From NCBI GenBank assembly GCA_964371655.1, contig CAYJOD010000095.1:1-24368 (forward strand): a stretch of DNA of 24,368 nucleotides, given 5' to 3'. Source of the stretch: CAZGSN01 sp964371655. Its GTDB lineage: Bacteria > Desulfobacterota > Binatia > HRBIN30. Every line of letters starts with the position of its first letter. The stretch's first letter is position 1. Below are positions 7,148-15,338 of the stretch, piece after piece. The notes beneath the pieces are model-generated. The model was not told the DNA's origin and did not search any database. It was given only the letters and a program-made list of their open reading frames with translations. The position numbers and the translations under genes were made by a program.

Positions 7148-8161
7148 GTGGGATTACGCGTGAGCTTGGTTGATCCATCGAAGCCGGTCGCCCTGCGTAC
7201 GGATTCGGCGAGCCCGGAGGCACCCATCCGCGTCGGCATCTCCGCTTGCCTCCTGGGCCAATCGGTACGCTTCGATGGCGGGCACAAGCGCGACCCTTTC
7301 TTGGTCGAGACCTTCGGCCGCTACGTCGAATGGGTGCCCGTGTGTCCCGAAGTCGAGGCCGGGCTCGGAGTGCCACGGGAATCGATGCACTTGCTCCGCA
7401 GCGCGGGTCAGGTGCACCTGCTCACCACCAAGACAAGCATCGATCACACTGACACCATGCGTCGCTCTGCGGCGCGACGGATTGCAGCGCTCGCCGCAGA
7501 TGACCTGTGCGGATACGTGCTCAAGAGCAATTCTCCCAGCTGCGGCATGGAAGGAGTGAAGATCTACGCGCGCGGTGGTCGGCTCAGCCGCAGCCGCGGG
7601 CTTTTCGCCGAGGCGTTGCTGCAGGCCTTCCCCAACCTTCCGGTGGAGGAAGAGGGTCACCTCAATGACCCGCGCCGGCGTGAGAGCTTCGTCGAGCGGG
7701 TGTTTGCCTATCGCCGCCTGCGTTCGATGTTCGGCCGGCGCTGGGCGATCGGTAGCTTGATGGCCTTTCACACCAGGCACAAGCTGCAGCTCATGGCACA
7801 CTCGCCGCGGCTGTACGCAGAGCTGAGCCGCCTGGTGGCTAACGCGAAAGGGCTGCCGCGTCCGGCACTACGCGCATCCTACCAGGCAGGGTTCATGAGC
7901 GCCTTGGCCGTGATGGCCACGCCGAAGCGGCACGTGAACGTCTTGCAACACGTCCTCGGCTACTTCACCGACCAGCTCGACGCTGCCACGCGACAGGAAT
8001 TGGTTGAACGCATCGATGACTACGGGCGCGGCGTGGTGCCGCTTTTGGTTCCGCTCACCCTGATACGGCACCAGGTGCGACGCTTCGTGATTTCCTACTT
8101 GCAGGCGCAGACATATCTCGAACCTCATCCCAAAGAGTTGATGCTACGGAACCACGCATGA
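7148..8161 (+). CDS. DUF523-DUF1722 two-domain protein
   Basis: This protein has about 337 residues. The DUF523 domain (about 28-165) opens with RVGISACLLG and includes VPVCPEVEAGLGVPRE and SNSPSCGMEG, with conserved cysteines C34, C66 and C132. The DUF1722 domain (about 205-325) includes FHTRHKLQLMAHSP and the basic segment RHQVRRF. E. coli YbgA is a stand-alone DUF1722 protein next to the photolyase gene. The DUF523/DUF1722 fusion is common, and its activity is not established as far as I know; the DUF523 cysteines suggest metal or cluster binding. The start is uncertain: GTG at 7148 or GTG at 7160, both without a strong ribosome site. Confidence 0.88.
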   Translation: MGLRVSLVDPSKPVALRTDSASPEAPIRVGISACLLGQSVRFDGGHKRDPFLVETFGRYVEWVPVCPEVEAGLGVPRESMHLLRSAGQVHLLTTKTSIDHTDTMRRSAARRIAALAADDLCGYVLKSNSPSCGMEGVKIYARGGRLSRSRGLFAEALLQAFPNLPVEEEGHLNDPRRRESFVERVFAYRRLRSMFGRRWAIGSLMAFHTRHKLQLMAHSPRLYAELSRLVANAKGLPRPALRASYQAGFMSALAVMATPKRHVNVLQHVLGYFTDQLDAATRQELVERIDDYGRGVVPLLVPLTLIRHQVRRFVISYLQAQTYLEPHPKELMLRNHA

Positions 8162-8356
8162 CACGCGCGCGGGGCGCTGGCAGTCGAGGCCGGAATTCTC
8201 GCACTAGAGGCACAGGGGAAATCAGAAACACTTGCTGGTCGTAAGACACTCAAATCATCATACTCCTGCGCGTGCCTCGACGGCGATGAGGTCGTATGGC
8301 ATGACCTCGACTTCGTCACGCCGCTGAGTCACGATCACAAGCGAGAGGTCAATCCT

Positions 8357-8773
8357 ATGCGATCATCTTTGTCCGCCGACCTGATACCGGCACGAAGCCC
8401 AAGGCGTCCGACGCTACGAATCGTCACGATCTTGATGGGCGCGGGCTTCACGCTGCAAGGCGTCGCCTGGTTGGTCGCTCCCGAACGCGCCGCCGCCACT
8501 CTCGGCATGCCGGTCCTCGAGGGCCTTGCACGCAGCACCCAGTTCGGTGACTTTGCCGCGTTCTTCCTGACCCTCGGCCTGAGCATCCTGGCTGGGATTC
8601 GCCCTGGTCACGCGCGCTCACTCTACTTCCCTGCCGGGCTGCTCGGAAGCGCGGCGCTTTGCCGTACCATCGCTTGGGCGGTTCACGGGGCCGACTTCGC
8701 CGCTACCTTCATCTTGGTGGAGATCGTCTCCTGCGCTCTCCTCCTCAGCAGCGCCCGACGCGGAGACAGCTGA
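8357..8773 (+). CDS. Small four-helix membrane protein (DUF4345-like)
   Basis: This 138-residue protein has four hydrophobic helices at about 21-41, 63-80, 90-108 and 113-131, after a short basic N-terminus (inside-positive). The pattern of a GxGFTLQGVAWLVAPERAA opening with later FGDF resembles the DUF4345 group of small integral membrane proteins. That assignment is tentative and no function is known. GAGAGG sits about eight bases before the ATG. The 195-base gap before it holds nothing I recognise. Confidence 0.65.
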   Translation: MRSSLSADLIPARSPRRPTLRIVTILMGAGFTLQGVAWLVAPERAAATLGMPVLEGLARSTQFGDFAAFFLTLGLSILAGIRPGHARSLYFPAGLLGSAALCRTIAWAVHGADFAATFILVEIVSCALLLSSARRGDS

Positions 8774-8793
8774 CCCCAATCCGAAGACAAGAC

Positions 8794-8987
8794 TTATTGA
8801 GGGTTGCATAAACAATAGAAACCCGAACGCGGAACGGATGAAGAGGACCAACCACAGAGGCACAGAAAACACCGAGAGAGAACCCAGAGAAATGTGGGCC
8901 AACAACGATGCTTGAACACTCAGCCGCTTCTCTGTGGCCTCTGTGTCTCTGTGGTTCATTTTCTATTTCTTTTGCAACAGTCAGTAG
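8794..8987. repeat. MITE-like inverted-repeat element (family D, copy 1)
   Basis: This non-coding unit of about 190 bp has terminal inverted repeats: GTTGCATAAACAATAGAAA at 8803-8821 against the complement of TTTCTATTTCTTTTGCAAC at 8960-8978. Inside are second arms, ACCACAGAGGCACAGA at about 8851 and TCTGTGTCTCTGTGGT at about 8939. A second copy at 16833-17026 matches along the whole length, including the non-palindromic centre, so this is a dispersed element. No transposase is present. Confidence 0.88.
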
Positions 8988-9093
8988 ACACAGAGAACGC
9001 AGCCCGGGCTACTGCCCCCAAGCCAACGCCAGCGTTGACGGACTGACGGTTCGCTGAGCGGCATAGCGTTGCAGGCAGAGAAAGGACGTCACA

Positions 9094-10092
9094 ATGGCCA
9101 GCCCCTACGATATCTACGGCATCGAGATGTCGCCCTACTCGGTCAAGGTTCGATCCTACTTCCGTTACAAAGGCATTCCGCATCGCTGGATCGTCCGCAA
9201 CGCGGCGACCGAGGCGAGCTACCAGAAGTACGCGAAGATTCAGATCGTCCCTCTCGTCGTGACCCCGGACGACACGGCGCTTCAGGATTCGACCCCGATC
9301 ATCGAGCATGTCGAGGCGCTCCATTCCGAGCCGTCGATTCATCCGCAGGATCCGATCGCCGCATTCATCTCGGCGCTGGTCGAGGAATTCGGTGACGAGT
9401 GGGGCAACAAGTGGATGTTCCACTACCGCTGGGCGCGCGAGGTCGATCAGTTGAGCTCCGCCGGGCGGCTGGCGCGCGGGATGATGCCGGACGCAGATGA
9501 AGAACGCCACGCTGCGATGGTGGCCATGGTGCAAGCGCGCATGGTGGACCGTGTGTGGTTTGTCGGCTCCAACAAACAGAACGCAGCGCAGATCGAAGAT
9601 TCCTTTGGTGAGGCGATCGGCCTGTTGGACGCGCACTTGGCGAACCGCCCCTACTTATTCGGAGCGCGGCCCGCGTTTGGCGACTTCGGACTATGGGCAC
9701 AGTTCTACGAAGCCTGGACCGATCCCACCCCCGGCGCGCTCATCGAAGGACGCGGGCACAATGTCCTCGCCTGGGTGCAGCGAATGCTATGGCCACGCGC
9801 CGAGGGCGAGTTCGAGGCATGGGCGCGCCTGGAGCCAACCCTCATGCCACTCCTGCAACGTCACGTCGGGGGCCTGTTCATGCCCTGGACCTTGGCCAAT
9901 GAGACTGCCATCGCAGCCGGCCGCGAGGACTTCAGCGTCGAATTGGACCGGCGTACGTGGACTCAGAAGCCGCAGAAGTACCACGCCAAGTCGCTTCGCG
10001 CCCTGCGCGACAAGTACGCCGCCGTGTCCGACAAGCGCGCACTCGATGCGGTCCTCGATCGCGCCGGTTGTCTCGCCGGCTTGCGCGCTTGA
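9094..10092 (+). CDS. Glutathione S-transferase-like protein, long form (paralogue 1)
   Basis: This protein has 332 residues, whereas ordinary GSTs have 200-230. The N-terminal thioredoxin-like domain (about 4-80) has YGIEMSPYSVKVRSYFRYKG in place of a catalytic CxxC and the glutathione-site motif DSTPIIE. A helical GST C-domain follows (about 95-240, with RPYLFGARPAFGDFGL), then an extension of about 90 residues ending in a short conserved helix. AAAGGA precedes the ATG. The neighbouring gene encodes a paralogue with the same architecture. Substrate unknown; a glutathione-dependent detoxification or structural role is inference. Confidence 0.87.
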   Translation: MASPYDIYGIEMSPYSVKVRSYFRYKGIPHRWIVRNAATEASYQKYAKIQIVPLVVTPDDTALQDSTPIIEHVEALHSEPSIHPQDPIAAFISALVEEFGDEWGNKWMFHYRWAREVDQLSSAGRLARGMMPDADEERHAAMVAMVQARMVDRVWFVGSNKQNAAQIEDSFGEAIGLLDAHLANRPYLFGARPAFGDFGLWAQFYEAWTDPTPGALIEGRGHNVLAWVQRMLWPRAEGEFEAWARLEPTLMPLLQRHVGGLFMPWTLANETAIAAGREDFSVELDRRTWTQKPQKYHAKSLRALRDKYAAVSDKRALDAVLDRAGCLAGLRA

Positions 10093-10262
10093 TCCGGGAG
10101 TAATCAACCCAATTGGAGCAATGAGCGCGGCGATGCGCCCTGCACGACGCCCGACGACGAAGTCGCAACGGTCGCTCTCGGGAGCTTCACGGCGGCAGCT
10201 CTCGTTCCTGAGCTGTCGGGCGTAAGCAGTCGACTTGGATGCGTGTTCCCGGATTGGAACCA

Positions 10263-11357
10263 ATGAACATAGACAACGCTCAGCCACTGCGCGTCTACGG
10301 CTCCGAGATCTCGTATTTCACCGGCAAGCTCGAAGGGTACCTGCGCTACAAGGAGATCCCGTACGAGCGCGTCGCGATGACGCGGCACTACTGGGAGCGC
10401 GTCGTCCCGCGCGCGACCGGTGTGGCGCAAATGCCGGCGGTCGAGCTACCCGACGGTCGCTGGATCACCGACACGACCCCCATCATCGAGTGGTTCGAGA
10501 CGCAGCGACCGGAACCCTCTGTCATTCCGTCCGATGCGCTGCTGGGGTTTGCGAGCCGTTTACTCGAGGACTACGCCGACGAGTGGCTGTGGCGACCGGC
10601 GCTGCACTACCGCTGGAGCTACCGCGGTGATGCCTTGCTGTTGAGCCGCAAGATTGTCGACGAGATGTTCACCGACATCCCGCTGCCGCGCGCGCTCAAG
10701 CGCTGGGCAATCCGTCGGCGCCAGCAGCATCGTTACGTGCGCGGCGATGGCGTGACCAGGCGCACGCGCTCGCACGTGGAGGGTATCTACCTCAAGACCC
10801 TGGAGCACCTCGAAGCCATACTCAGCAGACATCCGTTTCTTCTCGGCGAGCGGCCCACGCTGGCTGACTTCGGCTTCTTCGGCTCCATGTTCCGACACTT
10901 CGGCCTCGACCCGACGCCATCGGCGATCATGCGTGCCCGCGCCCCGGGCGTGTGGGAATGGGTGGCGCGGGTGTGGAACGCGCGAGCAAGCCGGACGCAC
11001 GGCGTGCTCGCGAGCGCCGTGCCAAACGAATGGGGGGCGATCCTCGATGAGATCGGTTCGGCCTACCTGCCCTACCTATGCGCCAACGCCGAAGCGTGGA
11101 AGGCAAGACGACGGCGATTCGATGTCGCGATCCAAGGCACGACCTACTCGCATTTGCCCACATCCCAGTACCGCGTCTGGTGCCTGGAGCGGCTGCGCGG
11201 GCACTTCAACGCCCTCGGCGACGAGCCCCGCAGCGAAGCCCGCGTGCTGCTGGAGCAACACGGCTGCTGGGAGGCCCTCTGGCGCGTCGCGGATCCGTGC
11301 TCCGAACACGACCCCGACGGGCGGGCGCCGTTTGCTCGCGGCATCAATATTTTCTGA
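10263..11357 (+). CDS. Glutathione S-transferase-like protein, long form (paralogue 2)
   Basis: This 364-residue protein shares the architecture of the gene upstream. It has a thioredoxin-like N-domain with LRVYGSEISYFTGKLEGYLR, the glutathione-site motif DTTPIIEWFE, a helical C-domain with HPFLLGERPTLADFGFFG, and a long C-terminal extension. The block YRVWCLERLRGHFNAL near the end aligns with the equivalent block of paralogue 1. The ATG at 10263 is favoured over one at 10239 because GGATTGGA lies just ahead of it, but this is not decisive. The 170-base gap to the first paralogue shows no obvious terminator, so co-transcription is possible. Confidence 0.83.
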   Translation: MNIDNAQPLRVYGSEISYFTGKLEGYLRYKEIPYERVAMTRHYWERVVPRATGVAQMPAVELPDGRWITDTTPIIEWFETQRPEPSVIPSDALLGFASRLLEDYADEWLWRPALHYRWSYRGDALLLSRKIVDEMFTDIPLPRALKRWAIRRRQQHRYVRGDGVTRRTRSHVEGIYLKTLEHLEAILSRHPFLLGERPTLADFGFFGSMFRHFGLDPTPSAIMRARAPGVWEWVARVWNARASRTHGVLASAVPNEWGAILDEIGSAYLPYLCANAEAWKARRRRFDVAIQGTTYSHLPTSQYRVWCLERLRGHFNALGDEPRSEARVLLEQHGCWEALWRVADPCSEHDPDGRAPFARGINIF

Positions 11358-11407
11358 GCCACGAAGGGGCTCAGATCTTGGATCTTCTTCGAGATGTCAC
11401 GCGGCGG

Positions 11408-11518
11408 GTCGGTATCGGGTCGGTATCGGAATCGGAATCGGTATCGACATCGGGGTGGAAATCTCGCCGCGGACCCATACCGATACCGATTCCGATACCG
11501 ACGCCGACTCCGATTCGG
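11408..11518. repeat. CGGTAT-hexamer inverted repeat (family I)
   Basis: The left arm (11408-11452) is a run of TCGGTA/TCGGAA units. The right arm (11485-11518) is the complement, with ATACCG/ATTCCG/ACTCCG units. This is the same design as the GCCTAA hairpins (family H), but the hexamer is different. It lies between the second GST gene and the convergent Thr/Pro-repeat gene. The remainder to 11614 shows nothing recognisable. Confidence 0.8.
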
Positions 11519-11614
11519 TCGCTGCCGAACAGCGGGTGGAGGCGGGAGGTGGATTCAAGCGATCAGCCGAAGGCCGTCGCGAACGCGTTTAGCGCGAGGG
11601 CTGTACTACCAACC

Positions 11615-12523
11615 TCAATCGTTCTTGTCCTTCCACTTCTCCGTGCTTCCGGCCTCACTCGCCGCCGGGGCGCGGAAGCTGGCGCTGAAGCAGACGGTGT
11701 TCTGACTATTGATCAGCATCACGCGAACCGGAAGCGGCGCCTGCGCCAGCGGTAGTGTCGGAAGATCGAGGTTCGCTCCTGCCGCCTTCAACTTCAGCGA
11801 CGCGTTCCCGTCGGCGTTGACCTTGATCGCGAAGCCGGTAACGCCTTCTCTTGTCCCGACTTTGTTCTTGTAGGTAAAGCCGGCCTTCGACGCCTTCCAG
11901 CACAAACCGGTCTCGCACTTGTCGGCGGCCGGAACCAGGAGCTTCAAGAACAGCGTGTCGGCGCCATCGTAGAAGCACAGACGATAGTCGGTTGTCGTCA
12001 GCGGGTTGCCGACCTGCCCTGGGCTCAGGATTCCGCCCTTCCACGTCCAGGCCAACTTGTTCTTGGTCGCGTCACCGGTCCTCTTTGCCATCGACAGCAT
12101 GCCTTTGAGAGGAATCGGCGTCTTGCATTTCAGCAGCAGCGGCGTCGGTGGACACGAACCCAGCGGCGTTTGCGTGCTCGTAGGCGAACTGGTGGGCGTC
12201 GGAGTCGAAGTTTCCGTCGGCGTCTCTGTGATTGTCGGCGTCGAGGTAGGCGTGGCTGTCGGAGTTTCGGTCGGAGTCTCGGTTGGCGTCTCGGTGGAAG
12301 TCGCGGTTGCCGTTTCAGTTGGCGTTTCCGCCTCCGTCGATGTTGGGGTTGCCGTCGCGGTCTCGGCTGCCGTCGCGGTCGACGTCGGCACGGCGCTCGG
12401 CGTAACCGTCGGCGCTTCCATCGGCGACATCGTTGCCTGTGCAGCGCGCGCGGCAACGGCGATCATCAACGCCAGAGCCGCTGCAGCCCTCGCCACGAAG
12501 CGACTGAGATTTCGAATCGTCAC
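11615..12523 (-). CDS. Secreted Thr/Pro-repeat protein with conserved C-terminal domain
   Basis: This 302-residue protein has a signal peptide at 1-30 (cleavage probably after AQA), a low-complexity linker at 36-120 made of TPTET/TATPTS units, and a compact domain at 124-302 with at least four cysteines. The domain contains LAWTWKGG, GNPLTTTDYRLCFYD, GFTYKNK and a final CFSASF block. From memory this pattern recurs in many Binatia proteins and has no known function; no search was run. The linker looks like an extended cell-surface or glycosylation stalk. The start is GTG at 12523 with GGGAGAGG upstream. Confidence 0.85.
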   Translation of the reverse strand: MTIRNLSRFVARAAAALALMIAVAARAAQATMSPMEAPTVTPSAVPTSTATAAETATATPTSTEAETPTETATATSTETPTETPTETPTATPTSTPTITETPTETSTPTPTSSPTSTQTPLGSCPPTPLLLKCKTPIPLKGMLSMAKRTGDATKNKLAWTWKGGILSPGQVGNPLTTTDYRLCFYDGADTLFLKLLVPAADKCETGLCWKASKAGFTYKNKVGTREGVTGFAIKVNADGNASLKLKAAGANLDLPTLPLAQAPLPVRVMLINSQNTVCFSASFRAPAASEAGSTEKWKDKND

Positions 12524-12703
12524 TTATCCTCTCCCTAGCGCCGAACCCGTGCGCCGCGGTCGGATGGAACCGCAAGCAGCGGACACCACGGACTCCCCCG
12601 CCAGCATGCATCCTCCGTCACAGTCGTCGTCGACACCAACCTGAGATTTGGGTGCGACACTCCCACAAGCGAGCCAAAATTACCAGGGTGAAATGCCCGA
12701 CGG

Positions 12704-12850
12704 CAGGGCCACGGCAAAGTCGTCGACGGAGGGCTGGCGGCTACGAACGACGCGCAGCGTTGCTCTCCAATCACCGGCGCAGGCTGAAGTCCTGCGCCGC
12801 GAGTTGCTCCCTGCACGCAGGCTCCGGCAGCGACTTTGCCGTGGCCCTGG
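12704..12850. repeat. Inverted-repeat element (family J, copy 1)
   Basis: The arms are CAGGGCCACGGCAAAGTCG at 12704-12722 and its exact complement CGACTTTGCCGTGGCCCTG at 12831-12849, separated by 108 bases. The left arm plus its inner flank (GTCGACGGAGG) recurs at 24073-24104 in a second element. The rest of the 12524-13101 gap holds family H copy 4 and no credible gene. Confidence 0.85.
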
Positions 12851-12861
12851 CCGCGACGGGG

Positions 12862-12925
12862 CGAGGCATAGGCCGAGACTGAGGTGATCAAGGTAAGCCC
12901 AAGCCTATGCCTGTGTCTCAGCCTG
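12862..12925. repeat. GCCTAT-type hexamer hairpin (family H, copy 4)
   Basis: AGGCATAGGC near 12863 pairs with GCCTATGCCT near 12904, flanked by GAGACTGAGG and GTGTCTCAGCC. It resembles the hairpins at 50-117 and 2778-2822 and lies directly after the family J element. Confidence 0.55.
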
Positions 12926-13101
12926 GTATCGGCAAGGCGTAAGCGGAGCGCATGGCAGGCGCCCTTTTCGGTCGACATCGTACTGGCGCATGGCAGCATG
13001 GACGGCGCCGCGGCGGGAATGGCGATCTGGCCGCCGCTGACGACACGCTTCAGAGAAGCTTCACGATGCCTGCAGCATGGTACGTAATGGCACAGCCGGG
13101 A

Positions 13102-13515
13102 CTAGTCGGCCGATTTCCGCAGGAGCAATTGCACCTGTTCCAACTGGAGAAATTCGCCCGGCGTGGCGACGCGTACGTCGCCGTAAGCCTTGCGGTCGAA
13201 GTGACCACGAGCGGTATTGACCGTGATCAAGTAGTCCGCCCGGCACGCGAGTGCGGATTCCAAGATCCGATTGTCGGGTTCGTGCTGAATGGCGGTGGCC
13301 GTGAAAAGAGGTAGGCACAAGCGAAAGTGTTCTTGGACTTCCGCGAGCAACAGCGGGCAATCAGCCAGCACACGTTGATACTCGCCCAACATGTCTGGCG
13401 TGACGTAGGCGTGCAACACCTCACGCAGGCACAGCTCAACGATCACGGCGGATTTGCTCGCCGGATCGGGCAGCGTAGCCAGCTTCAAAACGCAGGTGTC
13501 AAGGACAGCTTTCAA
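13102..13515 (-). CDS. PIN-domain protein, probable toxin ribonuclease
   Basis: This 137-residue protein resembles the PIN-family putative toxins of the COG1569 group. The first strand carries D6 in VLDTCVL, where DTN is usual, so the Asn is replaced by Cys. E45 in LGEYQRVL, D81 and E86 in PDNRILESAL and D94 follow. The fourth acidic position, usually Asp in a TxD motif, is Asn100 in ITVN. PIN domains cleave RNA with a magnesium-binding acidic cluster, so the changed residues could weaken activity. The start is TTG at 13515, overlapping the upstream small gene by 17 bases, typical of a coupled antitoxin-toxin pair. Confidence 0.8.
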   Translation of the reverse strand: MKAVLDTCVLKLATLPDPASKSAVIVELCLREVLHAYVTPDMLGEYQRVLADCPLLLAEVQEHFRLCLPLFTATAIQHEPDNRILESALACRADYLITVNTARGHFDRKAYGDVRVATPGEFLQLEQVQLLLRKSAD

Positions 13516-13684
13516 GGTATGGCTTAGCCGATCGCAACGCGTGCTCGCGGCGTTTGCCCTCGACGAACTCGATCGCCTGCTGCTCAGTCATGCTCTTGCC
13601 GCGGTGGCGGCGCCACGCCTGCGCCAGCCCGCGCGAGAGGGTGAGCCGCACGACCTTCCCATCCACAATGGCTTTGACGATCAT
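13499..13684 (-). CDS. Small protein upstream of PIN gene, candidate antitoxin
   Basis: This 61-residue frame opens with MIVKAIVDGKVVRLTLSRG, a beta-hairpin-like start, and continues with a charged helical tail (EQQAIEFVEGKRREHALRSA). Its 3' end overlaps the PIN gene by 17 bases. I do not recognise the family. The antitoxin call rests on size, order and overlap. A weak GGGAG lies about 14 bases upstream of the ATG. Confidence 0.5.
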   Translation of the reverse strand: MIVKAIVDGKVVRLTLSRGLAQAWRRHRGKSMTEQQAIEFVEGKRREHALRSAKPYLESCP

Positions 13685-13871
13685 GTCGGCACGGTACCCG
13701 CTCCCATCGGGGCACGCAAGGCGTGACTCGTCGCCGGAGCCGTCCGATCACCCGCCCGCTCCCGCGCAGATCGCCACGAGCAAGGTGGCACGGTCAAGGC
13801 GGCGCAACGCCTCGGGGTCGCGTGAGGCCTTGCCGTGGGCTATCGTCCGCGGCTCTCGAAAGGAGGCTCGC

Positions 13872-14381
13872 ATGAATCACAACGACGTGATCCGGCTCTT
13901 CGCCAAGACTCTGCAGAACCTGGAGCTGTGGATGGACAAGGCCAGCGCGTATGCGCAGGCCAAGTCGTTCGAAGTCGACGTTCTCGCTCAGGCGCGCCTG
14001 GCGCCGGATCAGTACCCATTCGTCCGTCAGGTGCAGGCTGCCTGCGACCAAGCGAAGTTCGCGGCTGCGTACCTCAGCGGTAAACAGGCGCCCCCCCACC
14101 CGGATACGGAGCAGACGTTTGCCGAGCTACGGCAGCGGATCCAAGAGTGTCTGAGCTTTGTCGATAGTGTCCAGGCCAAGGACTTGGCCGGAGCGGAGGA
14201 GCGCAAGGTGTCTCCGCCATGGCTCAGTGGGAAGTGGCTCCGCGGCGACGACTACTTGGTGCAGCTCGCGGTGCCGAACTTCTTCTTCCATGTGACCACG
14301 GCGTACGCGATCCTTCGCCACAACGGCGTCGATCTCGGCAAGATGGATTTCATCGGCGCGATTCCGATTCAGGAAGGCTGA
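13872..14381 (+). CDS. DUF1993-family protein
   Basis: This 169-residue, mostly helical protein is the usual size for DUF1993. The family's C-terminal signature is present: KWLRGDDYLVQLAVPNFFFH followed by TTAYAILRHNGVDLGKMDF. Related proteins belong to the DinB-like four-helix bundles, but no metal-binding histidine triad is evident here. AGGAGG at 13861-13866 gives a clear start five bases later; an in-frame open stretch upstream to 13554 is not needed. Function unknown. Confidence 0.87.
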   Translation: MNHNDVIRLFAKTLQNLELWMDKASAYAQAKSFEVDVLAQARLAPDQYPFVRQVQAACDQAKFAAAYLSGKQAPPHPDTEQTFAELRQRIQECLSFVDSVQAKDLAGAEERKVSPPWLSGKWLRGDDYLVQLAVPNFFFHVTTAYAILRHNGVDLGKMDFIGAIPIQEG

Positions 14382-14468
14382 GAGGCCGCGCAAATTCCGT
14401 CGAGCGCTGTAGTTCCATCTAGGGCTTCACCACAGAGGACCCAGCCCGGCCGCCGGCCGAAACCAAAG

Positions 14469-14566
14469 AAGAGATTTGAACAGGAGCCAACGGAGGGAAC
14501 AGAGAAAGATTCTAGGAAACTGAGAGGACAGTCTCTGTTCTCTCAGTTTCCTCCTGTTGAATCTTC
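14469..14566. repeat. Inverted repeat, AACAGGAG type (family F)
   Basis: The left arm (14469-14507) has GATTTGAACAGGAG and GGGAACAGAGA. The right arm, read on the minus strand from 14566, has GATTCAACAGGAG and GAGAACAGAGAC. The right arm extends into the 3' end of the minus-strand SnoaL-like gene and contains its stop codon (14543-14545). Confidence 0.82.
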
Positions 14567-15046
14567 ACGGCCGTCACGCGCTTGCAGCGGCGTGAGGACG
14601 GGCTTCGTCGGCGGTACGGCGACGTTCAGCAGGCCGATGCCGTGCATGCAGTGGGGTCCGCCCCAGTGCTCGACGATCTTGCCGTCGCGGAAGCGCAGGA
14701 TCGCGGTGCCGTTGATCTCCACCTGCTTCCCGGTCGGCGGGGCACCGAAGAAGCTGCCGGTGTGTGTGCCCAACATCGAGTAGTGGCAGATCACCGTGTC
14801 GCCGCCGTCCACTTCCCAAAGCTTGTGGACCACGAAGCGGCGATCCGGGAACGCCTGCGCGCTCTCTTTCCAGAACATCACCTCGCCCGGACGCTGGTCC
14901 ATCCCGACGGCTTCGGGCGACACCCGCGGCGCCACGTGTGTGAAAAAGTCCGGCGCCCACATGTCGTTGACGGCTTGCATGTCGCCGGCAACCATTCGCT
15001 TGGTGTACTCGGCGAGGATTTGCAGATTGCTCTTTTTCTCAGTCAT
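14543..15046 (-). CDS. SnoaL-like / ester cyclase-type protein
   Basis: This 167-residue protein has the cone-shaped alpha+beta barrel pattern of the NTF2/SnoaL superfamily. It starts with helices and LAEYTKRMVAGDMQAVNDMW, then FPDRRFVVHKLWEVDGGDTV, TGSFFGAPPTGKQVEINGTA and LRFRDGKIVEHWG, the standard polyketide-cyclase-like blocks. Members include cyclases, isomerases and many proteins of unknown activity. The ATG at 15046 is preferred over an upstream ATG at 15079 because GAGAGG lies about eight bases before it. The last eight residues and the stop come from the adjacent inverted repeat, so the native C-terminus may have been altered. Confidence 0.85.
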   Translation of the reverse strand: MTEKKSNLQILAEYTKRMVAGDMQAVNDMWAPDFFTHVAPRVSPEAVGMDQRPGEVMFWKESAQAFPDRRFVVHKLWEVDGGDTVICHYSMLGTHTGSFFGAPPTGKQVEINGTAILRFRDGKIVEHWGGPHCMHGIGLLNVAVPPTKPVLTPLQARDGREDSTGGN

Positions 15047-15094
15047 CGTTTCCCTCTCGGTCGTCGGATTCCACCTCATGCCACGCTCGTGTGA

Positions 15095-15211
15095 GGTTGT
15101 CTAAACACTCTTCCTGGGGCTCGTGACTAGGGGCTGGGGGCTCGGGAAGAGCTGGGAAGACCCAAGCCCCGAGCCTCAAGCCACCAGCCCCAAGCGAGTT
15201 ATGAGACAACC
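15095..15211. repeat. Inverted repeat, GGGGCTGGGGGCTCGGG type (family G)
   Basis: The outer arms are GGTTGTCT at 15095-15102 and AGACAACC at 15204-15211. Inner arms are built from GGGGCT units (15117-15155) and their complements AGCCCCGAGCCTC and CCAGCCCC (15174-15191). It lies between two divergent genes. Confidence 0.75.
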
Positions 15212-15338
15212 GCTAGCGAGCGGCGTGACGATACACCTGCTCCGACGCCCGCACGCGCCCCGCGCTTGACATTGCGGCGACCCTCGGGCGTAGGACCACT
15301 GTCCCGAAGTGTAGACCGCGAACGCAGGAGCCAGCGCG

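Noticed and set aside
12535..12999. A 154-codon minus-strand frame
   Set aside because: It spans two inverted-repeat elements and has biased composition with no recognisable domain.
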